Part shown: in pieces, positions 1-8,997 of the stretch | Layout of the letters: each line of letters starts with the position of its first letter | Numbering within the stretch: position 1 is the first letter of the stretch | Origin: VMCP01 sp964592635 | GTDB taxonomy: Bacteria > Bacteroidota > Bacteroidia > NS11-12g > UBA955 | DNA length: 16,597 nucleotides | Reading direction: 5' to 3' | NCBI GenBank assembly: GCA_964592635.1 | Contig: CAZQFZ010000055.1 | Location: forward strand, 1 to 16,597 | Notes under the pieces: model-generated | Told to the model about the DNA's origin: nothing | The model's input: the letters and a program-made list of their open reading frames with translations, nothing else | The model's database searches: none | Made by a program: the position numbers and the translations under genes

Positions 1-2138
1 CCACCTGCTGCTTTTACTTCATCAGAAATCTTAATGTCTGTACCACGTCCTGCCATGTTGGTAGCAATGGTTACTGCACCCGGTAAGCCAGCGTTAGCAA
101 CGATTTCGGCTTCTTTTTGGTGTTGTTTTGCGTTCAATACATTGTGCTTGATTCCGCGTAACTTCAACATTCTTGAAAGTAATTCACTGACTTCAACTGA
201 AGTAGTACCTACCAATACCGGACGATTTTGAGCTGTTAATGCTACTACCTCATCAATTACGGCGTTGTATTTTGCTCGTTTGGTTTTGTACACCAAATCT
301 TCTTGATCTTTTCTGATTACAGCTCTGTTGGTAGGAATTACTTTTACACCTAATTTGTAAATATCCCACAGTTCTTGAGCTTCTGTTTCAGCCGTTCCCG
401 TCATACCCGATAATTTATGGTACATACGGAAATAATTCTGCAATGTAATGGTTGCGTAAGTTTGTGTAGCTGCCTCAACGCGAACATTTTCTTTGGCTTC
501 AATGGCTTGGTGTAGTCCATCGCTGTAACGACGACCTTCCATGATACGACCGGTTTGTTCGTCAACAATTTTTACTTTACCATCGGCCAAAATGTATTCA
601 ACATCGCGCTCAAACAAGGTGTAAGCCTTTAACAATTGTTGGACAGAGTGAATTCGCTCGCTTTTTTCGGCGAATTCTTGCATCAAACGGTTTTTTCGGT
701 CGGTTTTTTCTTCTTCGTTTTGGGCAGTTCTTTCAATTTCAGCCATTACTTGTCCCACTTCTGTTAGTACGAAGAAATTGGGATCTTCCCCTTGTTGTGT
801 AATTAATTCAATCCCTTTTTCAGTTAAGTCAACAGAATTGCTTTTTTCATCAATGGTAAAGAACAAAGGAGCATCTGCTTTAGGCATTTCCTTTTGTTGA
901 TCTTGCAGATAATAATTTTCTGTTTTGGTCAATAAGGTTCTCATGCCCGGCTCTCCCAAGAATTTAATCAATGCTTTGTTTTTAGGAAGTGCACGATGTG
1001 CGCGGAAAAGTGCCAATCCACCTTCCCCTTCTTTTGGACCCGTATTTCCTTCAGCAATTAATTTGCGGGCCTCAGAAAAAGTTTGGTTAAAGTATTTTTT
1101 CTGAAACTCCACCAATTGTGAAATTCGTGGTTTTAACACATCGAATTGTTGTATGTCGCCCTTTGGAGTTGGACCACTGATAATCAAAGGAGTTCTAGCA
1201 TCATCGATTAATACCGAATCTACTTCATCAATAATGGCATAGTGATGTGTATGTTGAACCAATTCATTGGGTTCATGCACCATGTTATCTCTCAAATAAT
1301 CAAAACCAAATTCATTATTGGTACCGTAGGTAATATCGGCTAAATAAGCTTGTCTGCGATCTTCGGAGTTTGGACGGTGGTATTCCAAACAGTCAACCGT
1401 TAATCCCAAAAAGTTAAAGATAGGAGCGTTCCATTCTGCATCTCGTCGTGCCAAATAATCGTTTACGGTAACCATATGCACCCCTCTTCCCGCCAACGCA
1501 TTCAAGTAAGCGGGTAAAGTAGAAACTAAGGTTTTACCTTCACCGGTTGACATTTCAGCGATATTGCCATCATGCAAGGCGTAACCACCAATCAACTGAA
1601 CATCGTAGTGAACCATGTTCCATTTGATTTTTCCACCAGCTGCCATCCATTCGTTGGCGTAATGTACTTCATTTCCGCTGATGGTGATATGAGGTTTCGC
1701 TGTGGCAAGCTCGCGGTCCAAATCTGTTGCTGTAGCCACTACGATTTCATTTTGAGTGAAACGACGAGCGGTTTCTTTTACTACCGCAAATGCTTCGGGC
1801 AGTAATTCTTTTAATATTTCTTCGAGTTTTGCGTTGCGATCCTTTTGGAGTTCGTCGATTTCATTAAATATAGCCTCTTTTTCTTCTATTGAATCCGCAT
1901 CCAATTGATGAATTGCATCTTCTTTGGAACGGATGGTTTCATCAATTTCCGAAACATATTCAGCGATTCTCAACTTAAATTCAGCCGTTTTCGACCGTAA
2001 TTCATCGTTGCTTAGCGTTTGATATGACTCAAAGTATTGGTTGATTTTTTCAACCACAGGCATGATTTCTTTCAGAGATTTCTCTTGGGCATTTCCCCCG
2101 AAGATCTTAGCGATTCCGCCAATAATATTTCCAAACAT
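1..2138 (-). CDS. secA: Preprotein translocase ATPase SecA (partial, C-terminus off the window)
   Basis: SecA is the ATPase motor that pushes unfolded preproteins through SecYEG in the inner membrane. The visible 712 codons start at an ATG and run off the left edge without a stop. Walker A is at residues 196-203 (MSTGEGKT) and the DEAD-like Walker B is D304-E-V-D307, followed by a segment like IDDARTPLIISG. The preprotein cross-linking region follows, then the second helicase half, ending at the motif VI segment ATNMAGRGTDIK. Compared with E. coli SecA, where Walker A lies near residue 102-109, there are two N-terminal insertions, roughly residues 59-110 (charged, helical) and 128-172. From memory both are usual in Bacteroidota. 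The missing part would be the helical wing/scaffold end and the C-tail. It is divergent from the TonB receptor gene across about 130 bp. No exact -7 promoter element was seen upstream. Confidence 0.98.
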   Translation of the reverse strand, partial: MFGNIIGGIAKIFGGNAQEKSLKEIMPVVEKINQYFESYQTLSNDELRSKTAEFKLRIAEYVSEIDETIRSKEDAIHQLDADSIEEKEAIFNEIDELQKDRNAKLEEILKELLPEAFAVVKETARRFTQNEIVVATATDLDRELATAKPHITISGNEVHYANEWMAAGGKIKWNMVHYDVQLIGGYALHDGNIAEMSTGEGKTLVSTLPAYLNALAGRGVHMVTVNDYLARRDAEWNAPIFNFLGLTVDCLEYHRPNSEDRRQAYLADITYGTNNEFGFDYLRDNMVHEPNELVQHTHHYAIIDEVDSVLIDDARTPLIISGPTPKGDIQQFDVLKPRISQLVEFQKKYFNQTFSEARKLIAEGNTGPKEGEGGLALFRAHRALPKNKALIKFLGEPGMRTLLTKTENYYLQDQQKEMPKADAPLFFTIDEKSNSVDLTEKGIELITQQGEDPNFFVLTEVGQVMAEIERTAQNEEEKTDRKNRLMQEFAEKSERIHSVQQLLKAYTLFERDVEYILADGKVKIVDEQTGRIMEGRRYSDGLHQAIEAKENVRVEAATQTYATITLQNYFRMYHKLSGMTGTAETEAQELWDIYKLGVKVIPTNRAVIRKDQEDLVYKTKRAKYNAVIDEVVALTAQNRPVLVGTTSVEVSELLSRMLKLRGIKHNVLNAKQHQKEAEIVANAGLPGAVTIATNMAGRGTDIKISDEVKAAG

Positions 2139-2267
2139 AATTAATGGTTGCGAATTTACGATATTTTTAACTGCATTAAAAGGAGATCAACGTAGGTTTT
2201 CATGAGTTAGTCGGATTTTGTTTATTTTTTAAACACTTTTACGGCTGATTTGTTAAACAATGCATCT

Positions 2268-4679
2268 ATGAATTTTTCTAAACTTATCGGATTGATTTTA
2301 TTCTTCGGGTTATGTTATGGCGCGAAAGCCCAAACCATTGTTATTCAAGGAAATGTAATTGATGAAAATACCCGTAAACCCATCCCCAACGCTATAATTA
2401 GCATTGAAAAAACAGAATTTAAAACCACCTCAACTTCAGACGGACTTTTTTCTATTCAAATTAAAGAACCTGGATTTTATGTAGTTAACGCAGAAGCAGA
2501 AGGATACAAAGAAGCACGCAGTTTCGAACAATTATTTACTTACGATAAACAAGCACCCATTACTATTGAAATGGAAAGCTTAGTGGATAAAATTGGAGAA
2601 GTAAATATCAAACGCTCTTCTTTGCAAAAGAGAAATGTAGAGTCTCCACTTTCAGCTCAGGAATTATCCATCCGTGAAATCGAAAGAAATCCTGGTGGAA
2701 ACCGAGATATTTCAAAAATTATTCAATCTTTACCTGGTGTAATCACCGTGCCTAGCTTTAGAAACGACATTGTTATCCGAGGTGGTTCGCCTGCTGAAAA
2801 TAAATTCTATTTAGACGGAATTGAAATACCTGTGATTAATCACTTTCAAACTCAAGGCGCATCAGGTGGACCTGTGGGATTATTGAATGTGAACTTTATT
2901 AAAAGTGTTAATTTTTATACTGGCGCGTTTCCAGTCAACTATTCGAATGGATTAAGCGCCGTAGGTGATTTTCAGCAGATTGAAGGAAATCGACAAAAAG
3001 GGAAATACCGTTTTACATTGGGTAGCAGTGATTTGGGTTTCACTGCCGATGGCCCACTGGGCAAAAAGAAAAAAATTACCTATATTTTTTCAGCTCGTCA
3101 AAGTTATTTACAAGGACTTTTTACTTTATTGAAATTGCCTTTCTTACCTAATTTTATTGATTATCAGGGCAAAGTTTCCATCGATCTAAAAGGAAAAGAC
3201 AATCTTACTTTTATTACCGTTGGTGCATTCGACTTTTTCCGATTGAATACCAAAGTGAACGATGGGTTAACGGATTCAGTTCGTTTGAAAAGCAACCGCT
3301 ATATTTTGGGGAATATTCCCGACTTTTCACAGTGGAACTATACTTTCGGAGCAATTTATACTCATTACGGACAAGCCACAAAAACCCAAGTGTTTTTGAG
3401 CAGAAATATGCTGTATAATGAATCCAATAAATACAGAGACAACGACGAGTCGGATCCTAAAAATAGAATTCTAAATTATATCAGTACCGAAGAAGAAAAT
3501 AAACTTCGAGTTGAGCATACCGGAAAATGGAATCGTTGGAAATGGATGCTGGGAGCTGGATCCGAATTTTCTCAGTACGGAATTGATAACGAATTCAATG
3601 TAATTACTCCTGCAGGAACTCGTCCTGTAGCGTTCAAAAACAATTTGGATTTATTGAAGTACAACGCTTTCGCACGAATGTCGGGCAATGTTTTCTCCAA
3701 CACAGCCCTTTCGGCTTCGGTGCGTGTGGATGGAAATAACTACAATTCCAACATGAGCAATCCTTTCAATCAACCTACTTTTGCTTTAGCTACCTCAACT
3801 CAGTTAAATAAACGATTGTTTTTTAATACTAACTTAGGACAATACCACCAGTTGCCCACATACAGTATTTTGGGTTACCGCGAGTCTAATATCCTCCAAA
3901 ACAAAGAAACATCTAAATACATTCGCAATCAAATGATTTCTGCAGGTTTCCAATACAATCAAGGCAGCGAAACTAAAATTACCTGGGAAGGATTTTATAA
4001 ATATTATAGTCGCTATCCATTTACACTGAACGACAGTATAAGTTTGGCGAATTTGGGTGCTGATTTCGGTGCTTTGGGAAATGAGCCTATATCGTCGATA
4101 GGTAAAGGAAGGGCTTATGGTACCGAATTTTTGATTCAAAGAAGATCCAGAAATGGATTGTATGGAATTTTGAGTTACACGTTGTCATGGTCGCAATTCG
4201 AAGATAAAAAGGGCGAGTATGTGGCGAGTGCTTGGGATAGTCGGCATAACTTAAGCATCACTGCCGGTAAAAAGTTAAAAAAGAATTGGGAAATTGGTGC
4301 AAAATGGAGATTTGTAACTGGACGTCCGTACACCCCGGTAGATATAGAACGCAGTATGGTGAAGGACAATTGGGATATACGAGGTGTTGCACTTCCGAAT
4401 TACAATTTGCTTAACACCGGTAGGGTAGGCAATTTCAATCAGTTCGACATTCGCGTGGATAAAGTATGGTATCGACCGAAATGGTCTTTGAATTTGTACA
4501 TTGATATTCAGAACTTTTTCAATACGAAATTTTATGGACCTGAAACTTTAATTGCTGCGCAGAATGCAGATGGTACATTAAAAGTAGATCCAAATAATTC
4601 AAAGAAATACGTACCAGATTTTCTAGTAAATGAAGGAGGAACGGTATTGCCAACCATTGGTATCATCTTGGATTTCTAG
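2268..4679 (+). CDS. TonB-dependent outer-membrane receptor with carboxypeptidase-regulatory-like N-terminal domain
   Basis: This is probably an outer-membrane gated channel importing an unknown substrate with TonB/ExbBD energy. It has 803 residues. A signal peptide (1-22, ending AKAQ) is followed by a CarboxypepD_reg-like beta-sandwich at about 24-105 (VIDENTRKPIPNAIISI). A plug domain follows at about 115-230 (SLPGVITVPSFRNDIVIRGG, FYLDGIEIP). The 22-strand-type barrel ends in phenylalanine (GIILDF), the usual outer-membrane assembly signal. I chose the ATG at 2268 over an in-frame TTG at 2250 because it places the signal peptide at the N-terminus. No SusD-like lipoprotein follows, and the protein is shorter than typical SusC, so it is a stand-alone receptor rather than a polysaccharide-utilisation pair. 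No iron, cobalamin or other substrate can be named from the sequence. The gene ends 67 bp before a bidirectional hairpin terminator. Confidence 0.93.
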   Translation: MNFSKLIGLILFFGLCYGAKAQTIVIQGNVIDENTRKPIPNAIISIEKTEFKTTSTSDGLFSIQIKEPGFYVVNAEAEGYKEARSFEQLFTYDKQAPITIEMESLVDKIGEVNIKRSSLQKRNVESPLSAQELSIREIERNPGGNRDISKIIQSLPGVITVPSFRNDIVIRGGSPAENKFYLDGIEIPVINHFQTQGASGGPVGLLNVNFIKSVNFYTGAFPVNYSNGLSAVGDFQQIEGNRQKGKYRFTLGSSDLGFTADGPLGKKKKITYIFSARQSYLQGLFTLLKLPFLPNFIDYQGKVSIDLKGKDNLTFITVGAFDFFRLNTKVNDGLTDSVRLKSNRYILGNIPDFSQWNYTFGAIYTHYGQATKTQVFLSRNMLYNESNKYRDNDESDPKNRILNYISTEEENKLRVEHTGKWNRWKWMLGAGSEFSQYGIDNEFNVITPAGTRPVAFKNNLDLLKYNAFARMSGNVFSNTALSASVRVDGNNYNSNMSNPFNQPTFALATSTQLNKRLFFNTNLGQYHQLPTYSILGYRESNILQNKETSKYIRNQMISAGFQYNQGSETKITWEGFYKYYSRYPFTLNDSISLANLGADFGALGNEPISSIGKGRAYGTEFLIQRRSRNGLYGILSYTLSWSQFEDKKGEYVASAWDSRHNLSITAGKKLKKNWEIGAKWRFVTGRPYTPVDIERSMVKDNWDIRGVALPNYNLLNTGRVGNFNQFDIRVDKVWYRPKWSLNLYIDIQNFFNTKFYGPETLIAAQNADGTLKVDPNNSKKYVPDFLVNEGGTVLPTIGIILDF

Positions 4680-4746
4680 TGTTTTTTTTGTTTTGGGGGA
4701 TATTTATGTCGGAGAAAATTTGGCAAATCTGAAACCCCACATGTAT

Positions 4747-4777
4747 AAAAAAGGCCGTCTGAAAAGACGGCCTTTTT
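4747..4777. terminator. Bidirectional intrinsic terminator
   Basis: A perfect 8-bp GC-rich stem (GGCCGTCT 4753-4760 / AGACGGCC 4765-4772) closes a GAAA tetraloop. It has an A-run on the left (4747-4752) and a T-run on the right (4773-4777), so it can terminate on both strands. It lies between the convergent TonB-receptor and universal-stress-protein genes and plausibly serves both. Confidence 0.93.
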
Positions 4778-4869
4778 CGTGGTTGTTTAACAGTGTTAAT
4801 TTGTTAAAGTCGCAATTTTTTATAAATAAAGATACACATTACCCAACCTGTGATGGATAATGAACACTA

Positions 4870-5739
4870 TTAATAATCGTAGTTAAATGCGGTTTCTTTT
4901 GGATGGATACACATTACCGCTACATTATTCGCGCGATTTACCAATTGCTGAGTTAATGTACCGATAATCATTTCAGAAATCCCTTTTTCTGTATGAGTCA
5001 TAGCAACAATCAAATCCGCTTTTATAATATTGGCATAATTGTGAATTTCGTTGGCAAAGTTGTCAAGAACTGAATCATTGAATTCGTACATCACGTGCTT
5101 CACTTTGAAATCTTCCAAAGTGTGTTTTACAAGTGCAATGTTTGCCTTCATTTTAGCGTCTAAGTATTCATCATCCGATTTGGAATACACTATGTGAATT
5201 TCTGAATTGAATTTTTGCGCAATGTTGATTCCCCAATCCAATTTTTGTTTTGATTCAATGGTTAGATCAAATGGCATGACAATTTTCTTGTAGCCTTCGG
5301 ATCCCAATTCGGTGCTTTTTACAACAACTACGGGAACTTCAGCATATTGAATGGTACGAGATGCATTGGATCCAACAATTTGTTCTAATCCATTTGCACC
5401 GTGTGAGCCCATGATAATGGAATCGTATTTTTCTGAATTGGCAATTTCTGCAATGGTTTTATACACTTTGCCTGTTTCTGTGCGCGTAGTAACTTTTATT
5501 CCTGTTTGGCGTTCAATTTCTTGAGCTTTTACGTTCAATTTAGTAAGAATGGCATCCTTCATTATGTCGGATTGTGATTTACTGAAGAGACCTCCTAAAA
5601 ATCCATCCTCCACGATGTACAACAGAGTGATTTCGTTTTTGTAGGCTTTTGCAACCGCAATGGCATGTTGCAATGCGCAATCAGCAACTTCAGAGAAGTC
5701 TGTTGGCACTAAGATGTTGTTGTTGGTTTGACGATTCAT
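4870..5739 (-). CDS. Universal stress protein, tandem UspA domains
   Basis: This is a cytoplasmic stress-associated protein of the UspA superfamily, 289 residues, made of two Rossmann-like Usp domains (about 6-142 and 150-280). Domain 1 begins with the classic strand NNNILVPTDFSE and carries a nucleotide-binding loop at 111-114 (GSHG) followed by GSNAS. The spacing between the second and third glycine is eight residues, one fewer than the usual GX2GX9G(S/T). Domain 2 (KKIVMPFDLT) has a degenerate loop (MTHTEKG, then IIGTL), so ATP binding there is doubtful. The start is the ATG at 5739, rather than the in-frame TTG two codons upstream. It is monocistronic: it is convergent with the receptor and about 170 bp from the upstream gene, with a -7 promoter match just before the start. 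The stress that induces it cannot be read from sequence. Confidence 0.93.
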   Translation of the reverse strand: MNRQTNNNILVPTDFSEVADCALQHAIAVAKAYKNEITLLYIVEDGFLGGLFSKSQSDIMKDAILTKLNVKAQEIERQTGIKVTTRTETGKVYKTIAEIANSEKYDSIIMGSHGANGLEQIVGSNASRTIQYAEVPVVVVKSTELGSEGYKKIVMPFDLTIESKQKLDWGINIAQKFNSEIHIVYSKSDDEYLDAKMKANIALVKHTLEDFKVKHVMYEFNDSVLDNFANEIHNYANIIKADLIVAMTHTEKGISEMIIGTLTQQLVNRANNVAVMCIHPKETAFNYDY

Positions 5740-5753
5740 ATTCAACGTTTTTA

Positions 5754-5761
5754 CAAAAATA
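5754..5761 (-). promoter_or_regulatory. Candidate Bacteroidota -7 element (TATTTTTG) of the usp gene
   Basis: On the minus strand this octamer matches the Bacteroidota sigma-A -7 consensus TAnnTTTG exactly and ends 14 nt before the ATG. No TTG is present 17-23 nt upstream, so the -33 element is missing and the call rests on one octamer. Confidence 0.4.
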
Positions 5762-5910
5762 CAAATTAACTTATATGTATTCCATGATTTTTATCACTCT
5801 AAATTGGTTATAACCCCTTTAGATTGATAAAATCAATGAATGAATTTCAATGGGTTAGAAACAAAATGCATCATCCAGATCATCTTGCACAAATCGTTGT
5901 AAATGCCCAA

Positions 5911-7740
5911 TTATCGGACAATTTGCCATTGAATAGTTTGAGAAGAATTTGCCGATTTTATCGTCATCCAATACATTCCTTCGCTCAAATGTGCAACAGA
6001 TATGGGTTGGTTTGATACCGTTTTTGAATCCAAAACGGTACGACCCATCAAATCAGTTACTGTCACATTCAAATATTCTTGATTGACTTCTTGCGAAGAT
6101 TTAATCACAACTACATCATTGGATGGGTTGGGTGCAATGGTCCAAGCGTGTTTAGTGAGATTCTGATATGATGCATTCTCACATTTAATATATACAGTTT
6201 TGCAAACCCAAGTATCGCACTTATAGCAATTATTGTATCCCCACATACAAACGTTGTAGTACCCATTTGCTGGGAATGTGTATTCGTGAACCGAGCCAGT
6301 TTCTAAGTAAATAGCGGTGTTTCCACTAACCACTTTCAATTTATAAGTAACACAACTATCTGGGGTGTTCGCTTTAATTATATATCGTTTGCAATTGGTT
6401 TTCGATTGGGTGTATGTGAAATCAAATTTAGACCAATCGCAGGTTTTGCCCTGGGTGCTATCATTACCTCCGTTGGTTGAGTCTTTGGGGAAGCAATCAA
6501 TTCCTACTTCTGACCAAATGGTAGTGTCGCAACTTTTGCATTTGTCAATGACTTTTAATCCTACTTTGTACGTGCCATTCTTTGTAAAATAATGAGTGTA
6601 GGCGCGCTTTTCCGATAAAACAACCCCATTCATACCGATTTTGTAGCTAACGCAAGTGTCATTCAAATTAGTCGCTTCAAAAACAACTTTGCCGCAGGTG
6701 GTTGTGTTTTTAACAGCAATGAATTTTAATCCGCGTGCTTTCCAATTGCACTTGGATGTGGAGGTACATTTAATGGTAATGGATTTGCATATCACGGTGT
6801 CGCAATTCTGACAGTTATTAAGTCCTTTCACACAAACCACGTAAGTTCCGTCTTTAGGAAAAGTATATTCTAGAGAACTGCCTTTTTGCAATATCAAAGC
6901 ACTGTCGTTTTGAGAAACTTTAATCATAGTGGAAACACAGCTATCCGCATTCATCACTTTAATCAAATATCGATTGCAACTGTTGTTCAAAGGAGTCATG
7001 TAAAAGTAGAATTTCGACCAATTGCATTTACTATAATTGGTGGAGTCTTTCCCGTTTCCAGTGGAGTCATTACCTGACGCAGTATCTTTACCACCTCCCG
7101 AATTACCGGTGTCTTTGGTATTGTAACAACCAATTTTAACGGTTTCACACAAGGTACGCGTACAATTGGTTGTGGTACCGCTAATCGTCCATTTTACAGT
7201 TACACAAGTTTTGTATGAGCCGTTTGCTGTAAATGTATGAGCAGGATCTCCGTTGGTAGAAGTGGTTCCATCGGAAAAATCCCAAGAGTAACTGTATTTC
7301 TTAACGTTAATCGTATTTGTAGCGCCTGGGGTGCTAAATTTTACTTTCCCGCAAGTGGTAGTGTCGTACACCATTTTAAAAGTGATTTTTTGAGTGTCGC
7401 ACGGACAATCTGTCACTTTAAATTGGTAACAAATCAAAGTATCCCATTTTTTGCAATTATCTACAATTTTCAGGCACAAAGTATAGCCACCTGCTTGGGC
7501 ATATTTGGTTTTAAAAACAGGGCCATAACCCAAAACTTTTGTTGAGCCGGCCTCCCTCCAAGTTAGAGTTTGGCAGCTACTGTCGTAGGTGTAAGAAGTA
7601 GCTTGGGCATACAAACATTCTGTTTTAACAGAAAATCCATATTTCGCGTTTTGAGAATGCAATATTGTTGATTGCAACAAACCAACCAACGTGAATAAAA
7701 TTGTGGCGAATTTGCTAGAAAACGAGATTTTGTTTATCAT
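5911..7740 (-). CDS. Secreted Cys-rich Ig/PKD-like repeat protein with T9SS type A sorting domain
   Basis: This is an exported or cell-surface protein of unknown function, 609 residues. The signal peptide is about 1-30 (MINKISFSSKFATILFTLVG onward). Five Ig-like units follow at about 31-117, 118-206, 238-329, 330-419 and 433-526. Gly/Asn/Asp/Ser/Thr-rich linkers lie at 207-237 and 420-432. Unit 2 has a PKD signature (WDFSDGT at 153-159, then HTF). Units end in a recurrent Cys motif such as NCQNCDTVICKSITIKC. Residues 529-609 form a Por secretion tail (IAPNPSND, DLMGRTVLD, LSEGMYWMTIK), the T9SS type A signal for export and surface attachment or release. I chose the ATG at 7740 because the in-frame ATG at 7818 would put 26 residues before the signal peptide and overlap hemW. 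No catalytic domain is visible; adhesion or a structural role is a guess. Confidence 0.9.
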   Translation of the reverse strand: MINKISFSSKFATILFTLVGLLQSTILHSQNAKYGFSVKTECLYAQATSYTYDSSCQTLTWREAGSTKVLGYGPVFKTKYAQAGGYTLCLKIVDNCKKWDTLICYQFKVTDCPCDTQKITFKMVYDTTTCGKVKFSTPGATNTINVKKYSYSWDFSDGTTSTNGDPAHTFTANGSYKTCVTVKWTISGTTTNCTRTLCETVKIGCYNTKDTGNSGGGKDTASGNDSTGNGKDSTNYSKCNWSKFYFYMTPLNNSCNRYLIKVMNADSCVSTMIKVSQNDSALILQKGSSLEYTFPKDGTYVVCVKGLNNCQNCDTVICKSITIKCTSTSKCNWKARGLKFIAVKNTTTCGKVVFEATNLNDTCVSYKIGMNGVVLSEKRAYTHYFTKNGTYKVGLKVIDKCKSCDTTIWSEVGIDCFPKDSTNGGNDSTQGKTCDWSKFDFTYTQSKTNCKRYIIKANTPDSCVTYKLKVVSGNTAIYLETGSVHEYTFPANGYYNVCMWGYNNCYKCDTWVCKTVYIKCENASYQNLTKHAWTIAPNPSNDVVVIKSSQEVNQEYLNVTVTDLMGRTVLDSKTVSNQPISVAHLSEGMYWMTIKSANSSQTIQWQIVR

Positions 7741-7810
7741 GGGGGTAGTTATAATATGTTGAGATATTGACGCAATATTAAACAATTCCGTTGTATGAAT
7801 TTTAATTATT

Positions 7811-8953
7811 TTAATCAATCATTAACTCGCTAATAATAAAATCGGAAATCAATCTTCCAGAATGAGTTAGTCTGATTTTAGAGCCGCTTTCTTCCAGCCA
7901 ATTGGAATGTTTAAAATCTGTAATTTTTTGGTGGGATATTTGGATATTTTTGGCATTTAATGATGAAAAAATATCATTGTCTATTCCTGCTTTGGTTCTC
8001 AAACCAGTCATGATTGTTTCATTAAAAACTTCTATCTCATTTAATACTTCTTGCTCGTACCAAACGGTTTTATTTTCGATACAGCGCATGTATTCTGCAT
8101 TGTTAGAAACATTCCAACTGCGTTGAAATTTCCCATCAAAGGAATGAGCCGAGGGACCAATCCCCAAATAAGGCAACCTTTTCCAATAGTTGCTGTTATG
8201 CAAAGCATTGAATCCGGGTTTGCAAAAGTTGCTGATTTCGTAATCATCCCAACCCGATTCCATTAATTTGTCAATTAAAATTTCAAATTGTTGGACCATT
8301 TTTTCATCCGAAGGCGCTTTTTGGTGTTGATTTTCTATTTGATGATGTAAAAGGGTTTTTTCTTCCACAGTTAGAGCATAACAACTTAAATGGGTTACCC
8401 CTGATTTTATAGCCCAATTCAGCTCGTTCTCCCAATCTTTATTGGATTTCCAAGGGGTACCATAAATCAAGTCAACACTGATATTTTCGAATCCACCTTC
8501 CAAAGCAATTTCAATACATTTTTTGGATTCCTCCGCCGTGTGATGTCGATTCATGGCTTTTAATTCTTCATCATTCAAAGATTGAAGCCCTACAGATAGT
8601 CGATTGAAGCCCAAATTCTTCCATTCTTTGATTTTTTCTGGGGAAACATCCTCTGGGTTGCATTCGATGGTAACTTCCAACAATTCATCCATGCGAACAT
8701 TCCAGATTTCTTGTATTTTTTTTAAAACGGATTCTAACTCATTGTATTCGAGTAAAGAGGGCGTTCCACCACCAAAATACAAGGTAGTTAAGGATTGTTT
8801 CATGAAGGGTTGTTGCCATTGGTAACGAATATCCAATTCCTGAATCATGGCATCAATCATTTTCGCTTTGTTTTTCAGTGAGGTACTAAAGTGAAAATTG
8901 CAGTAGGAGCAAGCCTTTCTGCAAAATGGAATATGGAAATATAAACCCAGCAC
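7811..8953 (-). CDS. hemW: Radical SAM heme chaperone HemW
   Basis: HemW binds heme and a 4Fe-4S cluster and is thought to deliver heme to haem proteins. It is often misnamed oxygen-independent coproporphyrinogen oxidase. The protein has 380 residues, normal for the family. The radical SAM motif is C11-x3-C15-x2-C18, followed by N-F where true HemN has a fourth cysteine two residues on, which favours HemW. GGGTPS is at 61-66, RLSVGLQS follows in the middle, and a HemN C-terminal domain fills the last third. The start is a GTG: the codon immediately before it in frame is TGA, and the next ATG lies past the Fe-S motif, so GTG is effectively forced. The gene is divergent from the DUF4271-hemD pair with about 50 bp between starts. 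It lies 70 bp upstream of the T9SS gene on the same strand, so co-transcription is possible. Confidence 0.95.
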   Translation of the reverse strand: MLGLYFHIPFCRKACSYCNFHFSTSLKNKAKMIDAMIQELDIRYQWQQPFMKQSLTTLYFGGGTPSLLEYNELESVLKKIQEIWNVRMDELLEVTIECNPEDVSPEKIKEWKNLGFNRLSVGLQSLNDEELKAMNRHHTAEESKKCIEIALEGGFENISVDLIYGTPWKSNKDWENELNWAIKSGVTHLSCYALTVEEKTLLHHQIENQHQKAPSDEKMVQQFEILIDKLMESGWDDYEISNFCKPGFNALHNSNYWKRLPYLGIGPSAHSFDGKFQRSWNVSNNAEYMRCIENKTVWYEQEVLNEIEVFNETIMTGLRTKAGIDNDIFSSLNAKNIQISHQKITDFKHSNWLEESGSKIRLTHSGRLISDFIISELMID

Positions 8954-8989
8954 TCAGCAAAGTTCAGCGAAAGTTTGCATTCAAAAATG

Positions 8990-8997
8990 TATTTTTG
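8990..8997 (+). promoter_or_regulatory. Candidate -7 element (TATTTTTG) of the DUF4271-hemD operon
   Basis: This is an exact match to TAnnTTTG ending 6 nt before the ATG at 9004, which would give a leaderless or near-leaderless transcript. No TTG lies 17-23 nt upstream; the nearest TTTG (8974-8977) is only 12 nt away. It overlaps the inverted repeat at 8992-9012. Confidence 0.4.

Noticed and set aside
2268..4679. SusC of a polysaccharide utilisation locus
   Set aside because: No SusD-like gene follows, no glycoside hydrolases are near, and the protein is shorter than typical SusC; the gene ends at a strong terminator.
4754..4763. GCCGTCTGAA, identical to the Neisseria DNA uptake sequence, inside the terminator
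   Set aside because: It occurs once here, in a Bacteroidota context, and is explained by a GC-rich stem followed by a GAAA tetraloop; no other copy was noticed in the window.
7741..7818. Upstream ATG of the T9SS protein at 7818
   Set aside because: It would place 26 polar residues before an otherwise normal signal peptide and overlap the hemW stop.
7811..8953. HemN, oxygen-independent coproporphyrinogen III oxidase
   Set aside because: The fourth cysteine of the HemN CxxxCxxCxC motif is absent (C18-N-F) and the N-terminus begins right at the Fe-S motif, as in HemW.
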